A DNA stretch of 64,000 nucleotides from Mastigias papua (lineage: Eukaryota; Cnidaria; Scyphozoa; Rhizostomeae; Mastigiidae), in NCBI GenBank assembly GCA_964019165.1, contig OZ025268.1, positions 11,986,359-12,050,358 on the forward strand, written 5' to 3'. Position numbers and translations under genes: made by a program. Below the pieces are notes generated by a model that did no database searches, was not told the DNA's origin, and was given only the letters and a program-made list of their open reading frames with translations. This document shows positions 28,241 to 40,200 of the stretch, one piece after another. Positions within the stretch are counted from its first letter, which is position 1, and each line of letters opens with the position of its first letter.

Positions 28241-28500
28241 CTATGGATAAGTACATAAGTTTTAAAAGGAGAATGGGTGACGCATGTGAGAATGAGCCAC
28301 ATGTTAAAAAGGCTAAAGAGAATCTACAGACGTGAAGGAGACTTGCTAAAACATTTATGAGACATTCTATATGCCACGACCGTTTGAGTCAGCTAGCACT
28401 TCTATCCATTGAGTCAAATCGTGCCAAAGCACTAGATCTAGGGCAGTTTGTTGATGAGCTAGACTCAAGACATGATAATTGCCGTATTATATTACACTGA
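28241..28500 (+). pseudogene. hAT transposase remnant, N- and C-termini only
   Basis: Opens at 28241 with MDKYISFKRRMGDACENEPH and KKAKENLQT, has a stop, then LAKTFMRHSICHDRLSQLALLSIES and AKALDLGQFVDELDSRHDN before a stop. The ZMYM1-like hAT transposases have about 500 catalytic residues between these ends, all missing. Part of the element 22757-29109. Confidence 0.65.
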
Positions 28501-29650
28501 ACGGATTTGAACAGAACAACTAAGACAAATTAATGAAACCTTTGCTTATTGCAAGTTCATTTCTGTCTTCAAAGATCAGGATCTTAAAACACTCAAGATC
28601 TTTTCTCTGTATGCAAGTTTTGTTTGATTAAAATGATATAACTTCTTAACTGGTGCATTTAAGATTTGTTGTGAACAAGCTGCAATTTGTGCTACTGTAA
28701 GCATTCCATAGATCACAAACTACTACTCCAGGATTACCTGTAACTGTCCTCCCAGTGATGACGCCACGGAGGAAATAGGAGTCATGTCCCCCCAGTTTTC
28801 TCTGGGATCGATTTTCTAATCGTCTAAATTCGGCGAGAAAATGTTGAGGATGGGGTGAGGGACCTCCATCAAAAATTCAAATCTTCTTTAATTAGTACCA
28901 TTGCTATTTATCGCGCTGTCAAGAGTGCTTATTTTGTCATTTATGCTCGCTGTTGTCTTAATAGTAGGATGGTCATTTCCTTGCATTGAACTGGGTGTGG
29001 CAATCAAAGGGCGTGGCACTTCTAGGGTGAGGCTCCAAGTGTCTCCCCAATCTGTGATGGCTGGTCCTCAACTGGCCCCCCCCCAGTTCTTTTGGGTTAG
29101 AACCGCCATTGGTTGACCTATCAGGCTTTCTCTCTCCTTGCATAATTACTGGCGATACGCTCCGTCCCGATCTTCTTCTTGTCACCGCGGATCGAAAACT
29201 CTTTCTACTCGAACTGACAGGGGGTTTTGAAACAAATTTAAATATCAGTGCTCATAGGAAACAAGAGAAGTACCATCAGCTTCTTCAAACATTGAGCTCT
29301 CAATTTTCTCTTGTTAAATTTGTTAATCAGTCTGTTAGTTGTGTTGGTATATTCGGTTGTTCTGCTGATTCTTTTATTGATATGTGCAAAGATTTAGAAA
29401 TAAATAAAAACCACCTGCTTTTCATGATCAGAAAAATCTCCGCCATAATCATCCGTTCAACCTATTTTATTGTTTGCCGAAGAAACAAACCTTGGACCAG
29501 TCATGACTTGATTTCATTTTAGTTACTTGTAGTTTCTATACTATGCTTGTTATTTATCCTTTTCATAGTTAAATACGTCAGGCTAGTCACTTACAAATTA
29601 CCTTGTAATAGTGAGACTTGCAATTGTAGTTTAATTGAATAAAATCGTCA

Positions 29651-31280
29651 GTTTCAAAACATTATCATTATTATTATTGTCAAACATAAAACATTGTATT
29701 TTGTACTGCCCATAAGGCCAATAAAACATACTGTAGTGGAAACTTGTTACATCCGTAGAGGAGAAAAGGGGAGCCCGGAACTGTGAAAGATGGCACAGAA
29801 AGTTCTAATGCTTCTTTACTCATTCCTTGTAGTTCTAAAAGTTTCTTAAATTTATGGTGTCTAGTACTAGGTTTCCTATAACAAGAAAACATGTACTGTA
29901 AAAGTAAATATTCTCATATGGGCAAGAGGAAGCTCACGTTTTATGAAGTAGATGTTTAGAAAGAAAATTCGGTGAAAATGTAAAAATTCAAAGCATAATA
30001 GATAGCAGAAAGCATGAACTCCTGCGATATTGGTTATAAGTCAAGAACAGCGTCTCTGGGGGGGGGGGGGGGGGGGGCTTCAGCCGTTTACATAATATGG
30101 GATTCATTTGAATCCGATATGTTTTAATACCGTATTGGCCTTCCGTTTACACCAAGACAATGATGAATACTGTATGATTCGAATACGCATATGAATACGG
30201 TATGAAATGAATACGGCATTGTGTAAACACTCCAATCCTATAAGATTTCATACCGGATCGATTATGGGGCCCGCATAGAAAGAAGAGCCTCATGATCGAC
30301 CCGGTACGAAAGCAGAGCAACGAGGCTAGAGTAGTAACAGAAATATGGCTTCTGCAAAAGCTTTCATGTGCATATGATATCCAATAACTTGTTGGTAGTA
30401 AGAAAGTCTCTGGCATTTACAAAGAAGAATTTGATTTAAAAGTTCATGATATATTTACAATCTCATGCTATTTACAACAGAGTTCATTGTGAAATCTTGA
30501 TGTTGTTGACATTTCTTGGCAAAACCATCATTTAACGTATCTAAAAAAATACAGATAGGTATTCAAACAAAAAATGTTGATTGGCAAAGTCATAAGGAAT
30601 CGAAGGAAAAGTTAGGGTATTATAGAAAAATAATGCTCCTGCTGACCAGCTTCGAAAAAGCAGTTCATTCTGGTCATAATTGAATTGAAAAGGTGTAGCA
30701 TGACTCATTTCAGGAGGAAAGTGTATATCTACAACCAGGGCTTCACTAAAGACACTTTATTTGATACCAAGAAAAACAGTACTTGAAATTTTGGGATGTT
30801 TAATAAGTTCCTACAATGTGTACGTCAGAAATATGGTATATGTATCGGTGACTTTAAACAAATTACTGCCATTTGACAGAAACGGTGCTGCACGAAGACT
30901 AAATTTCAATATTTTTGAAAAAAAGTAGCTACACCGTACAGAACAAAACCACTGTTTAGACGACTTGTCTCTGGTTTTGACAACTGATATCTGTTATCAC
31001 TTTCATGGACAACACGCACAATTTATGTCCCGTCAAACAAGCTTTTCACAGGTTGGCCACAACAACAGCTCCTATCTGGAAACAAAAGAGCCCTGTGGCT
31101 GATGCTTCAGTGGAAAAGTATTTGTTGGAATGCTTATATGATATTTCAAGTCTAAAAGACGAAGCTTTAATTTCTCTGCTTTTCAACTGTTCTTAAAGAA
31201 GTGTACTCATGTCAAATAATTGAAAAGTCTGTTGGCACTACAGAACTTCACTACAGCACTAAAAGTGGCAGCGTTTTTAT
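29651..31280. other. Unassigned DNA with a GTTTACA-ended repeat and G run
   Basis: No gene recognised. A G run of about 18 bases sits at 30060-30077. Directly after it, 30086-30226 starts CGTTTACATAATATGGGATTC and ends GGCATTGTGTAAACA, with internal GAATACGG and CCGTATT repeats, so it is a small inverted-repeat element. Confidence 0.55.
30086..30226. mobile_element. Small GTTTACA...TGTAAAC inverted-repeat element
   Basis: About 140 bp with GTTTACA at the left end, TGTAAACA at the right and two internal inverted GAATACGGTAT-type motifs. Probably a MITE. No transposase inside. Confidence 0.5.
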
Positions 31281-31282
31281 AC

Positions 31283-31320
31283 ATACTGAAAGCTTTCTTG
31301 TCTGACACTCGTCAGAGTAT
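31283..31320 (-). ncRNA. Type I hammerhead ribozyme motif
   Basis: Minus strand: AUACU, CUGACGA, a stem II of UGU/ACA with loop CAG, GAAA, a tiny stem III, UC, AGUAU. AUACU and AGUAU pair as a 5-bp stem I next to the cleavage site. CUGACGA fits the CUGANGA core. No Penelope coding sequence was found beside it, so it may be a solo terminal repeat or a retrozyme-type remnant. Confidence 0.55.
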
Positions 31321-31448
31321 CAAACGTCGGATAGCGATCGAAAGGTGAACTGAAGTATTTAGCCAGATGCGGATACACGTGATATGATGAATAATGCGTT
31401 AAGTGACCTATGATTAGCCAATTAGCACCATTTCACCTAGTTTACTTG

Positions 31449-31874
31449 AAGAGTCCAAGGTTACGTTTACACGAGTAAAAGTGGATCGGATCTAAATAGG
31501 GTCGGGTCTAGCAGATCCAGTTTGGTACGGATAGGCTTTGCATTCACACGACGCTTTTGGATCCAATCCAATTTTTTGTATAATAATTTATGCATGCGCA
31601 TTTTGCCTCTGATTAGAAAATTTACCTTCCTTTTGAGTACATACCAGTATTGGATCGGATCTCACTGTTTACACTATACAAAGTAGGTCGGATCAAAAAA
31701 CTGGATCTACTTTGAAAACGGTCCAGAAGTAGATCGGATCCAGAAGTAGATCGGATAGTGAACCAGAAATGGATCCGATCCACAAGATCTCGTGTAAGCG
31801 CAAGGTCTATCTGTACCAAAAGTAGATAGGATCCAGTCTAGATCCGATCCAGTTTAGTTCATGTAAACGCCGCT
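31449..31874. mobile_element. MITE with repeated GATCCGATCC motifs
   Basis: The left edge reads GTTACGTTTACACGAG and the right edge CATGTAAACGCCGC, giving inverted CGTTTACA ends. Inside, GGATCGGATC, GATCCGATCC or near variants occur many times in both orientations (for example near 31482, 31653, 31732, 31749, 31773 and 31842). It would fold into several hairpins. No ORF. Confidence 0.6.
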
Positions 31875-31899
31875 TTTTGACCTCACCAGTAAAGATTAA

Positions 31900-33750
31900 T
31901 CATGGTCATGGATTGGAACGGAACAAAGAGCTTTCCAAGATTTGAAAGGAGTCATGTCCAGTGACACTATCTTGGCACACTTTGACCCAGGAATCCCTAT
32001 TGGTATTGCATGTAATGCTTCAAGTGTTGGAATCGGTGCAGTACTATTTCACCGTTATCCTGATGGTAGCGAACGCCCAATAGCAAATGCATCAAAGATT
32101 TTGAGACTCAGAGAAAATATAGTCAGGTGCACAAAGAAGCTTTATCGGTAATATTTGGCTAGAAGAAATTTCATCAATTTCTTTTCGGCAGGAAATTCAT
32201 CCTGGTGACTGACCACAAGCCATTGGTGACCCTTGTTAGTCCCTCGAAAGGTACTCCAGCCGTTGCAGCCAATAGACTAGCAAGATAGGCATTGACCCTG
32301 AGCCAGTATGACTAGACCATTGAGTATAAAAAACCAGTGACCAAGGAAATACATATGTACTCAGCAGGCTACCTCAAGGTGAAGACATTTCCTTTGATAG
32401 GAAGGAAGAGAAGGAAGAAGTCAGTACAGTGTTGACTATCAAGCAAGTAAGTCTACAGTTGAATCCAATTGGGCCTGGTCGGATAGCCAATGAATCGAAG
32501 CTTGATCGTACAATTGCTCAAGTCATGCGCATGAAGGTTGGTCTCAGAGGATCGACTCAGAAGAAATCAAAGCTTTTAAGAAGATTTCAGATTCACTGTG
32601 TGTCGAAAATGGTTGTCTGTTCCTTGGTACACGGTAAGTTATACCTACAAAGTTACGCAGGGGAGTTTTGGACTTAATACATGTGGGTCATTTTGGAATG
32701 CAGAAAATGAAACAGTTAGCTAGATCTGTAGTATACTGGCCGAACATTACTGCAGATATTGAAGAAGTAGCTAAGTCATGTACTTCCTGTGCTGGGCACC
32801 AAAACAATCCATCAACGTCAACAAATCATCCGTCGATGTTGCCCGAAAAACCATGGAGTAGAGTTCATATGGATTATGCAATTAACTTCTTGGGTGAAAA
32901 TTGGTTAGTGACTGTGGCTGCATATTCAAAGTATCCCATAATTCATCCAACTATGACTGTGTCAACAAGAGCCACAATTTGTCTCTTGAAGGAAGAATAT
33001 GCACACTTAGGTAACCCCCATTCTATTGTGTCAGACAATGCTACAACATTCAAGTCTGAAGAATTCCAACAATGCTATAGGAAACGAGCAACCAATCATC
33101 TAACAGGGGGACCATATCACCCAGTTACAAATGGAGCTGCAGAGCGTCTCGTGTAATCCTTCAAGCATTCAGTCAAGAAGCCAAAGCGTCCACCTACAGG
33201 GGCTTTGCATGACTTTTTAATGCAGTATAGACGAACTCCACTTGACCAAGAATTGTCACCAAGTAAACTATTGAATGGAAAGTACCATCACTAGTACATA
33301 CAACAGAAGGAAAACAGGCAGCTAATGTATCCAAAGAGCAGGCTGAAGAAAACCTACGAACACTACAGAAAATAGCATAAAAGCACGTAATCGGTTCACC
33401 TTGTTAAGCAAAGTACTACAGTTCACGACAACATAAACAGCCAAGATGGGTACCAGCTACTGTTGTCAAAGTTCTAGGAACCAGAAGTGTTAATGTGCGT
33501 GTGCTACCCAAAGGCCCTACCTGGAGAAGGCATGTTGATCAGCTCAGACCACGCTGGTCTAGCTCAGAAGACAATAACTTTGGGGACGATTTCAACAAAA
33601 GTCAAGGGCAAATGGAAACTGATCGGAACAGTCCCAAGGACACAAACAGCGGGATAGCTACACTACCAACGCAAGAGACTCAAGCGCCCGAAAATGTGGG
33701 GTCCAATTCGTATGATCCAGAAAATCCAGGAAGGTCAAAGCGAGGAGGAA
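31900..33750 (+). mobile_element. Degenerate Ty3/Gypsy pol fragment
   Basis: Starts inside RT/RNase H: LAHFDPGIPIGIACNASSVG and VLFHRYPDGSERPIA (31960-32090), then KFILVTDHKPLVTL (about 32185). Next the integrase zinc-binding region HVGHFGMQKMKQLA ... CTSCAGHQ (32675-32805), and the core PWSRVHMDYAINF, IVSDNATTFKSEEF and GPYHPVTNGAAERL (to about 33152). The C-terminal part is VRVLPKGPTWRRHVDQLRPR (about 33495-33560). Stops and shifts abound. It resembles K02A2.6-type Gypsy pols. The right end meets the Tc1 fragment near 33755. No LTRs found. Confidence 0.82.
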
Positions 33751-33754
33751 GATA

Positions 33755-34726
33755 TAACTGTGTGTATGCTGCTCGATGTGGGGGTGCATTATCCTCCTGA
33801 AATATGAAAGGCCTCCGAGCAGTATCAAACATTGACTCACCGTTGGCAAAAAGGTTATCATGTAATAGGCAGGCATACTTTTCTGCATTTATGGTCCTAT
33901 CATAGGCTACCGATACACCAACGCCATTAGGCCCAATGCACCCACAAAACATCACAGCGGCGGCACCTTTGAATGTTTGCAGCAAAAGAATGGGATCATT
34001 GAACTCTTGTTCTGTGTGCCAAACTCGTAGTCTTTTACAGTCACTTTTGAGTCCAGACCTGCACTCGTCGGAGAATACCACGCCTTTCTACTGGGGTACT
34101 CTCCAGTCCTGAACAGCATTTGCCCACCTTATCCTAGCTTTCCTACTTTGAAAGGAAACAAATGGTTTTATTCTTCTAGCATGGTCTCTAATACCATATG
34201 TCTTGAGAATGCGTTTCACAGTCCACTTGGATTACCATGGAGGTGGGTGGAAGTCAGTTCATTTGTGATAGCTTCAAATTTGTAACCTTGTGCTGCTTCG
34301 CAAGACAACAAACATCAACGTTTGGCCGTCCACATCTCTTTAGCTTATCAGGAGAACAAGTTTTTTCATTGCGCTTACAAATTCGTATTACCGTAGAACG
34401 GTGACAACCGATAGTTGCTCCAATTTTTCTGAAAGATAATCCATTTTTCATAAATTTATTACCGAAGCTCTCTGAAAATTTGTTAATTCCTTCGTTCTAG
34501 GCATGGTCTCGCATTTTTGCTAAATTTCTTTTGTTTACAAAGTTTTCCTTTCGTTCAGAGTGTTAACATAGCGTCAGCATGTTTTTCGAATATCCTGTCA
34601 AAACTGAAGTATAAGAAAGATGGCTAAATGGGATTAAATTCATTTTCAGTGGACGTGCTTGCGTTTATTGGCCTAGAAGTAGCTGCCATTTTGAGGCAGA
34701 GGTGCAATATTTTTGCTCACTTAGTG
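33755..34726 (-). mobile_element. Truncated Tc1/mariner element
   Basis: Minus-strand transposase pieces. The HTH reads GLSFRKIGATIGCHRSTVIR (about 34440-34375), then GRPNVDV. The catalytic core is VFSDECRSGLKSDCKRLRVW (about 34080-34015, first Asp), GPNGVGVSVAY and FIFQEDNAPPHRAAY (about 33815-33770, second Asp). It stops before the PDLNPIE motif, so the third catalytic residue is gone. A 5' TIR-like end TACACTAAGTGAGC lies at about 34727. Confidence 0.78.
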
Positions 34727-35731
34727 TATATACACTTACCTTCGAAAAGTATTGCACCCACCTGCTAAAATGGCGGCTAGCAGTGGCAAAGTGCCAGCTC
34801 TTGACAATCTAAATAGCAAGAATATGGTGGTTCATAGCGTCCATATTCAATGGTGAGAAAATATTCTTCGCTTCCTCAGCTTTGAAGTAATTTTATAGTA
34901 CATCAGAGATATTTTGACAGAAATATTAGGAATTGTACTAAAGGAGTGCCGTTAAATCTTTGGGCATTTATAAGTTGAAAGTGGCATAACAACATAGCGT
35001 AGAAACATTCACTGTCTGAAGAAAGAGTGCCATATTTTAATACCTTCAGAGCCAGAATTTATGGCGCCTCGTCATAGTAGGAAAATGTTTGCCTACTTGG
35101 TTCACTCCGGTCAAAATAATATCATTTTAGATCGCGAACAGTTTCAGTTGAGTGGTATGTTGTAATGCCATCGGTCATGTAGTTTTGGAAAACTTCCATT
35201 TTTTTCGTTTCTAAAATAACATAGTTCTTAACTTTGGCCTTCTTAGTAACGCTTACTAGCAGACTTTACATCTATGCCAATGATGAAGCTCTCTAGATAA
35301 TCCTTAATCTTATTGTAATACATCTTCAACTTATTTCCTACGACATGTTGAATCTCCAAGATCAATTCACCTGAAACTGCTTCATGACCTAACTCCTTTT
35401 CGCTCTGAATGGCAAAAGCTATTTTACCAAAAATTCACTTCGAATGCTAGGCCTGAAACATTTTCATTTTGAAATGCCGGAATATCACGCATCTGCATTA
35501 AAAAATTCTTCAATCTGCGCTAGTTTGCTTTGCCTACTTTGAACAGTTATTGCCCATACTTTCGATAGCATTGCTTCAAAATTTTGCAAATTTTTCCACA
35601 GAAAAGCATCAGTTTAGCTGCACAGTTTATGTCGCTTCGAAACGTGAATAACTGACGAATCTTTTCCCTCCTAAATAAAGATTAAAGGAGCCCTTACAGC
35701 GTGACACTTTTGCTATGTATCTTGTCCAGAC
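34727..35731. other. Unassigned DNA after head-to-head Tc1 ends
   Basis: It begins TATACACTTACCTTCGAAAAGTATTGCACCC, resembling in the opposite orientation the TIR that ends at 34726. This suggests a second Tc1-like end, but no transposase or matching far end was seen. The rest shows no gene. Confidence 0.4.
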
Positions 35732-37186
<1,455 letters not shown>

Positions 37187-37294
37187 TGTCATGACCTCTT
37201 TTTCCATCTCTCGCAAAAGCTTATTCTCGTGAATAAATTTCTTCGTAAGCTCGGGCGGCGTACTTTCAACAACAATCGATCGGCCACAAAATGA
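37187..37294 (-). CDS. CFAP69: CFAP69 exon q
   Basis: 108 bp, SFCGRSIVVESTPPELTKKF then IHENKLLREMEKEVMT. Acceptor TTTTTTCTCTGACAG, donor GTAAGT. It still has a donor, so at least one further coding exon must exist. Confidence 0.9.
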
Positions 37295-40200
37295 CTGTCA
37301 GAGAAAAAAGATCCAAGTGAGACCATCAAGAATGTTCAATTTATAGGCTGCTCCGATCAAATTCTAATACCAAAGCTGCCCAAGAATAGTCACAGGTGCT
37401 TAATTGGTTAAAGATGCGATGGCGTTGAAATTATAGAAGTAAAATGCTATCAGCGGCATATGGTTTTCGAGGAAAAGACCAGTACCTTAATTCATAAAAA
37501 TTTCGCGTACGTCTAATTTTACGCAGGGATGCAGCGCAAACAATTGGTTCCGCGAAAATATTCAATTGTGGCATATTCTGCTGGACTAAAATTTGATGTG
37601 CGCAAAACATTTCCTTTCAGAAGGTGAGCGAAAATTAGATTGCGCGAAATCGAAAAAAGCAAGAGGTATAGTTCGATAAAGCGTCTTCTAAACAAAGCAA
37701 GTTATCACAATCATTCATTCATGGTCAAAATATCTAGTGTGTTCTGTAATGTTTCCTCTATCGTATTCTCTTCTTCTTGTGTTTATTCTGTCTGATATGA
37801 AGCAACTTTATCAGAACTAAAGAAATCATAGTCACCAAGCTCATCTTCTTCACTATCCTCACGTTATACTATACGGTCTGGCTCGACGCAAAATCTCGCA
37901 CAAGATTCTTCATTTCAAGAAAATCACAATGTTTAAAGTGCTTGTCTTTGCAATCAATGTTACTGGGACTTCTAGCCCTCTATTTGGAATCGGCTAGACT
38001 TTTCATTGTGTATCTCGCACACAAGATTCCAAAATCTCAAAATGATTCACAAAATATCAACCTGAAACTGGTACATCTGGATGGCATAAATACAAAATCG
38101 ATAAAGCTTACGAACGACCAACAGTCATAAAAACCGACCCGTTTCTGTAAACAGCTCCAAAGGTATAGGAAAAATGCCACATATACTGGTAGATTTTCAT
38201 ATGAGTTGTCTTATATTATTTTCCCCCATTTTGGTGTGTGGGAAAATGAAATGCGTGAAAGATCCACGTGTGCGAGAGTTGAATGCGCGAAAAAAGGAAA
38301 ACTTTCAAGAATTAACGTATGTAAAAACTGAAAGGGATAAATGAAAATGAATCTTTCAGTTGAGAATAGCACTATCCAAGCAAAAAATGATGACGCAAAC
38401 ATTGAAGAGAGGATATGGTCAGCAGCTATTTATCAATTGCAATGATACTAAGGCCAGCGGTAAAAGAGTACACGAGAGGCAATAGTAGGACCCAACAACA
38501 ATAAAATTTTCCAAGCTATAGAAATTGATTTGTACTTTTCAACAATACTCCCCTAACTCCACCATACCATTAAAACCTCTTTCAAACTAGCCTAATCAAA
38601 CTATAAATGATAACAAAGCAACTGTACTGAAAATACAGACTGCAACGTTTTTACACAGAAATAAAACTTTCTTGTGACTAGGCAATTCTAATATCTTCAA
38701 ATATCTCAAACGAATCTCTATTTACATGCAAGAGTGTCTGATATACGGTTTTTGTATATAAGATAAAATCAGTATATAAAACTGCTCTCCAAAGATCCCA
38801 GGAACCCCATATCTCCACGCAATATTTGTGGTAATGAGATAAAATGATGAAGAGCAAGGAATTACTCTATGGCTAAAATAATGGTTCAATGATGCTTACG
38901 AGAAAATAGATGGCTAACAGGTAAGTGAGATAACTAGATAGATCAAAATCTTTAATCACTTCAAGAGAAGAATAAACTTACCGTGGTTGTCAAATCGGTG
39001 TTGTTGGTCTTATGCAGCACCTCGCTAAATAGAAATTGTTCTGAGTTATAAAAAGTTCCCAAAAAAGCACTAAAGTTCATATCTCCATTAAGGGGCTTTA
39101 TTATTTGCCAAAGTAGTCTGCAAAGGGACGTACAAAATGGTAGCAGTACCGTGACCTAGCAAATCCAATAACGTATGAAGATACCATTATTTCATTCAAC
39201 TCTACTTTCCTACTGATATGTTGTAGGACATTTATGTACAAAAAGCTTCGTTGCCAGAAGTACCAAATTAGGTATTCTTATAAAATCAGTTTCTAGGTTC
39301 CAATATCAATATAGTTTTGTGGGGTGGACTATACACTACAAAGGTAAGATGCCTAATATGTGCTCTACAAATGCTAGTGTTATTACTCAGATCACTTAAT
39401 TAAGGGCTGATGGAAGTTCAGTGATAAATTTAGTGCTATCAACAATTATTCTTGTTCTTGGTTACTCTGCATTTGTTATCACTAATGAATTCATAAAGTT
39501 ACTTCTGCTTTTCTAAACTTATCTACTGATAAGTGCATATCTACAAGAAGTGTCACCAGTAGGTCAAGAATTTATTGTGTAAAAGACAGCACAGACTACG
39601 AAATCTCTTCTACTTTTGTGAAAGGGATTTATACTGTGCACAAAATCTAATGAAATCTCAAGCAGAGATGTACAGAACCTCAACAGTGTACAAATCCAAT
39701 GATAGCAAAGGTCCTCGAGTAAGTCGTCGCATGTTCGACCGTTTCCCTTGTAGGAAGGTACAGTTTGTTTCATGACGAAATCATCCCTACAATCTACCGT
39801 TTTAATGAAATCACGCCAATGAATCTTCGTTCGATTCGCCTGTGAATACCTAAACACATGTAGGGCCGATGGCGAAGCATCGGTTTTGTAAAGTATGTTA
39901 TAGCACCAATACACGGTACATTGGCCTCTGAGTGATCTCCATTTATTCTCCGGAGCCTGATTAACATGGAATCCGTGTTATTGTCCATTTTCGACCGTTT
40001 CTTAACCAGAACAATCGCAAAAGTGAATGAGCAGTTCCTTTCCTCGTACTGAGCATTGCTGACGATGAATCTGAAACATCACTTGCCTCGTTTTCGTCAG
40101 CGGTCAAGCCCTTTCTACGTCATTGTGAAAAGCGTCTATTGTCTTACTACAGCTAGTGGCATGCAGAAACAACTTCGTTGGTGGTAAAGATGGAATCTTC

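Larger units (their letters stand above)
22757..29109 (+). mobile_element. hAT deletion derivative carrying nested insertions
   Basis: The left end reads CAGTGGCGGTTCTA, and the right end reads TAGAACCGCCATTG, its near-perfect complement. The flanks GTTGACCC (left) and GTTGACCT (right) form a candidate 8-bp duplication, the hAT hallmark. After removing nested DNA (22983-28140) about 1.2 kb remains. At 28241-28500 it encodes MDKYISFKRRMGDACENEPH at the N terminus, followed by the C-terminal dimerisation-type block (FMRHSICHDRLSQLALLSIE, AKALDLGQFVDEL). This resembles ZMYM1-like hAT transposases lacking their catalytic middle, and stops are present. Confidence 0.75.
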
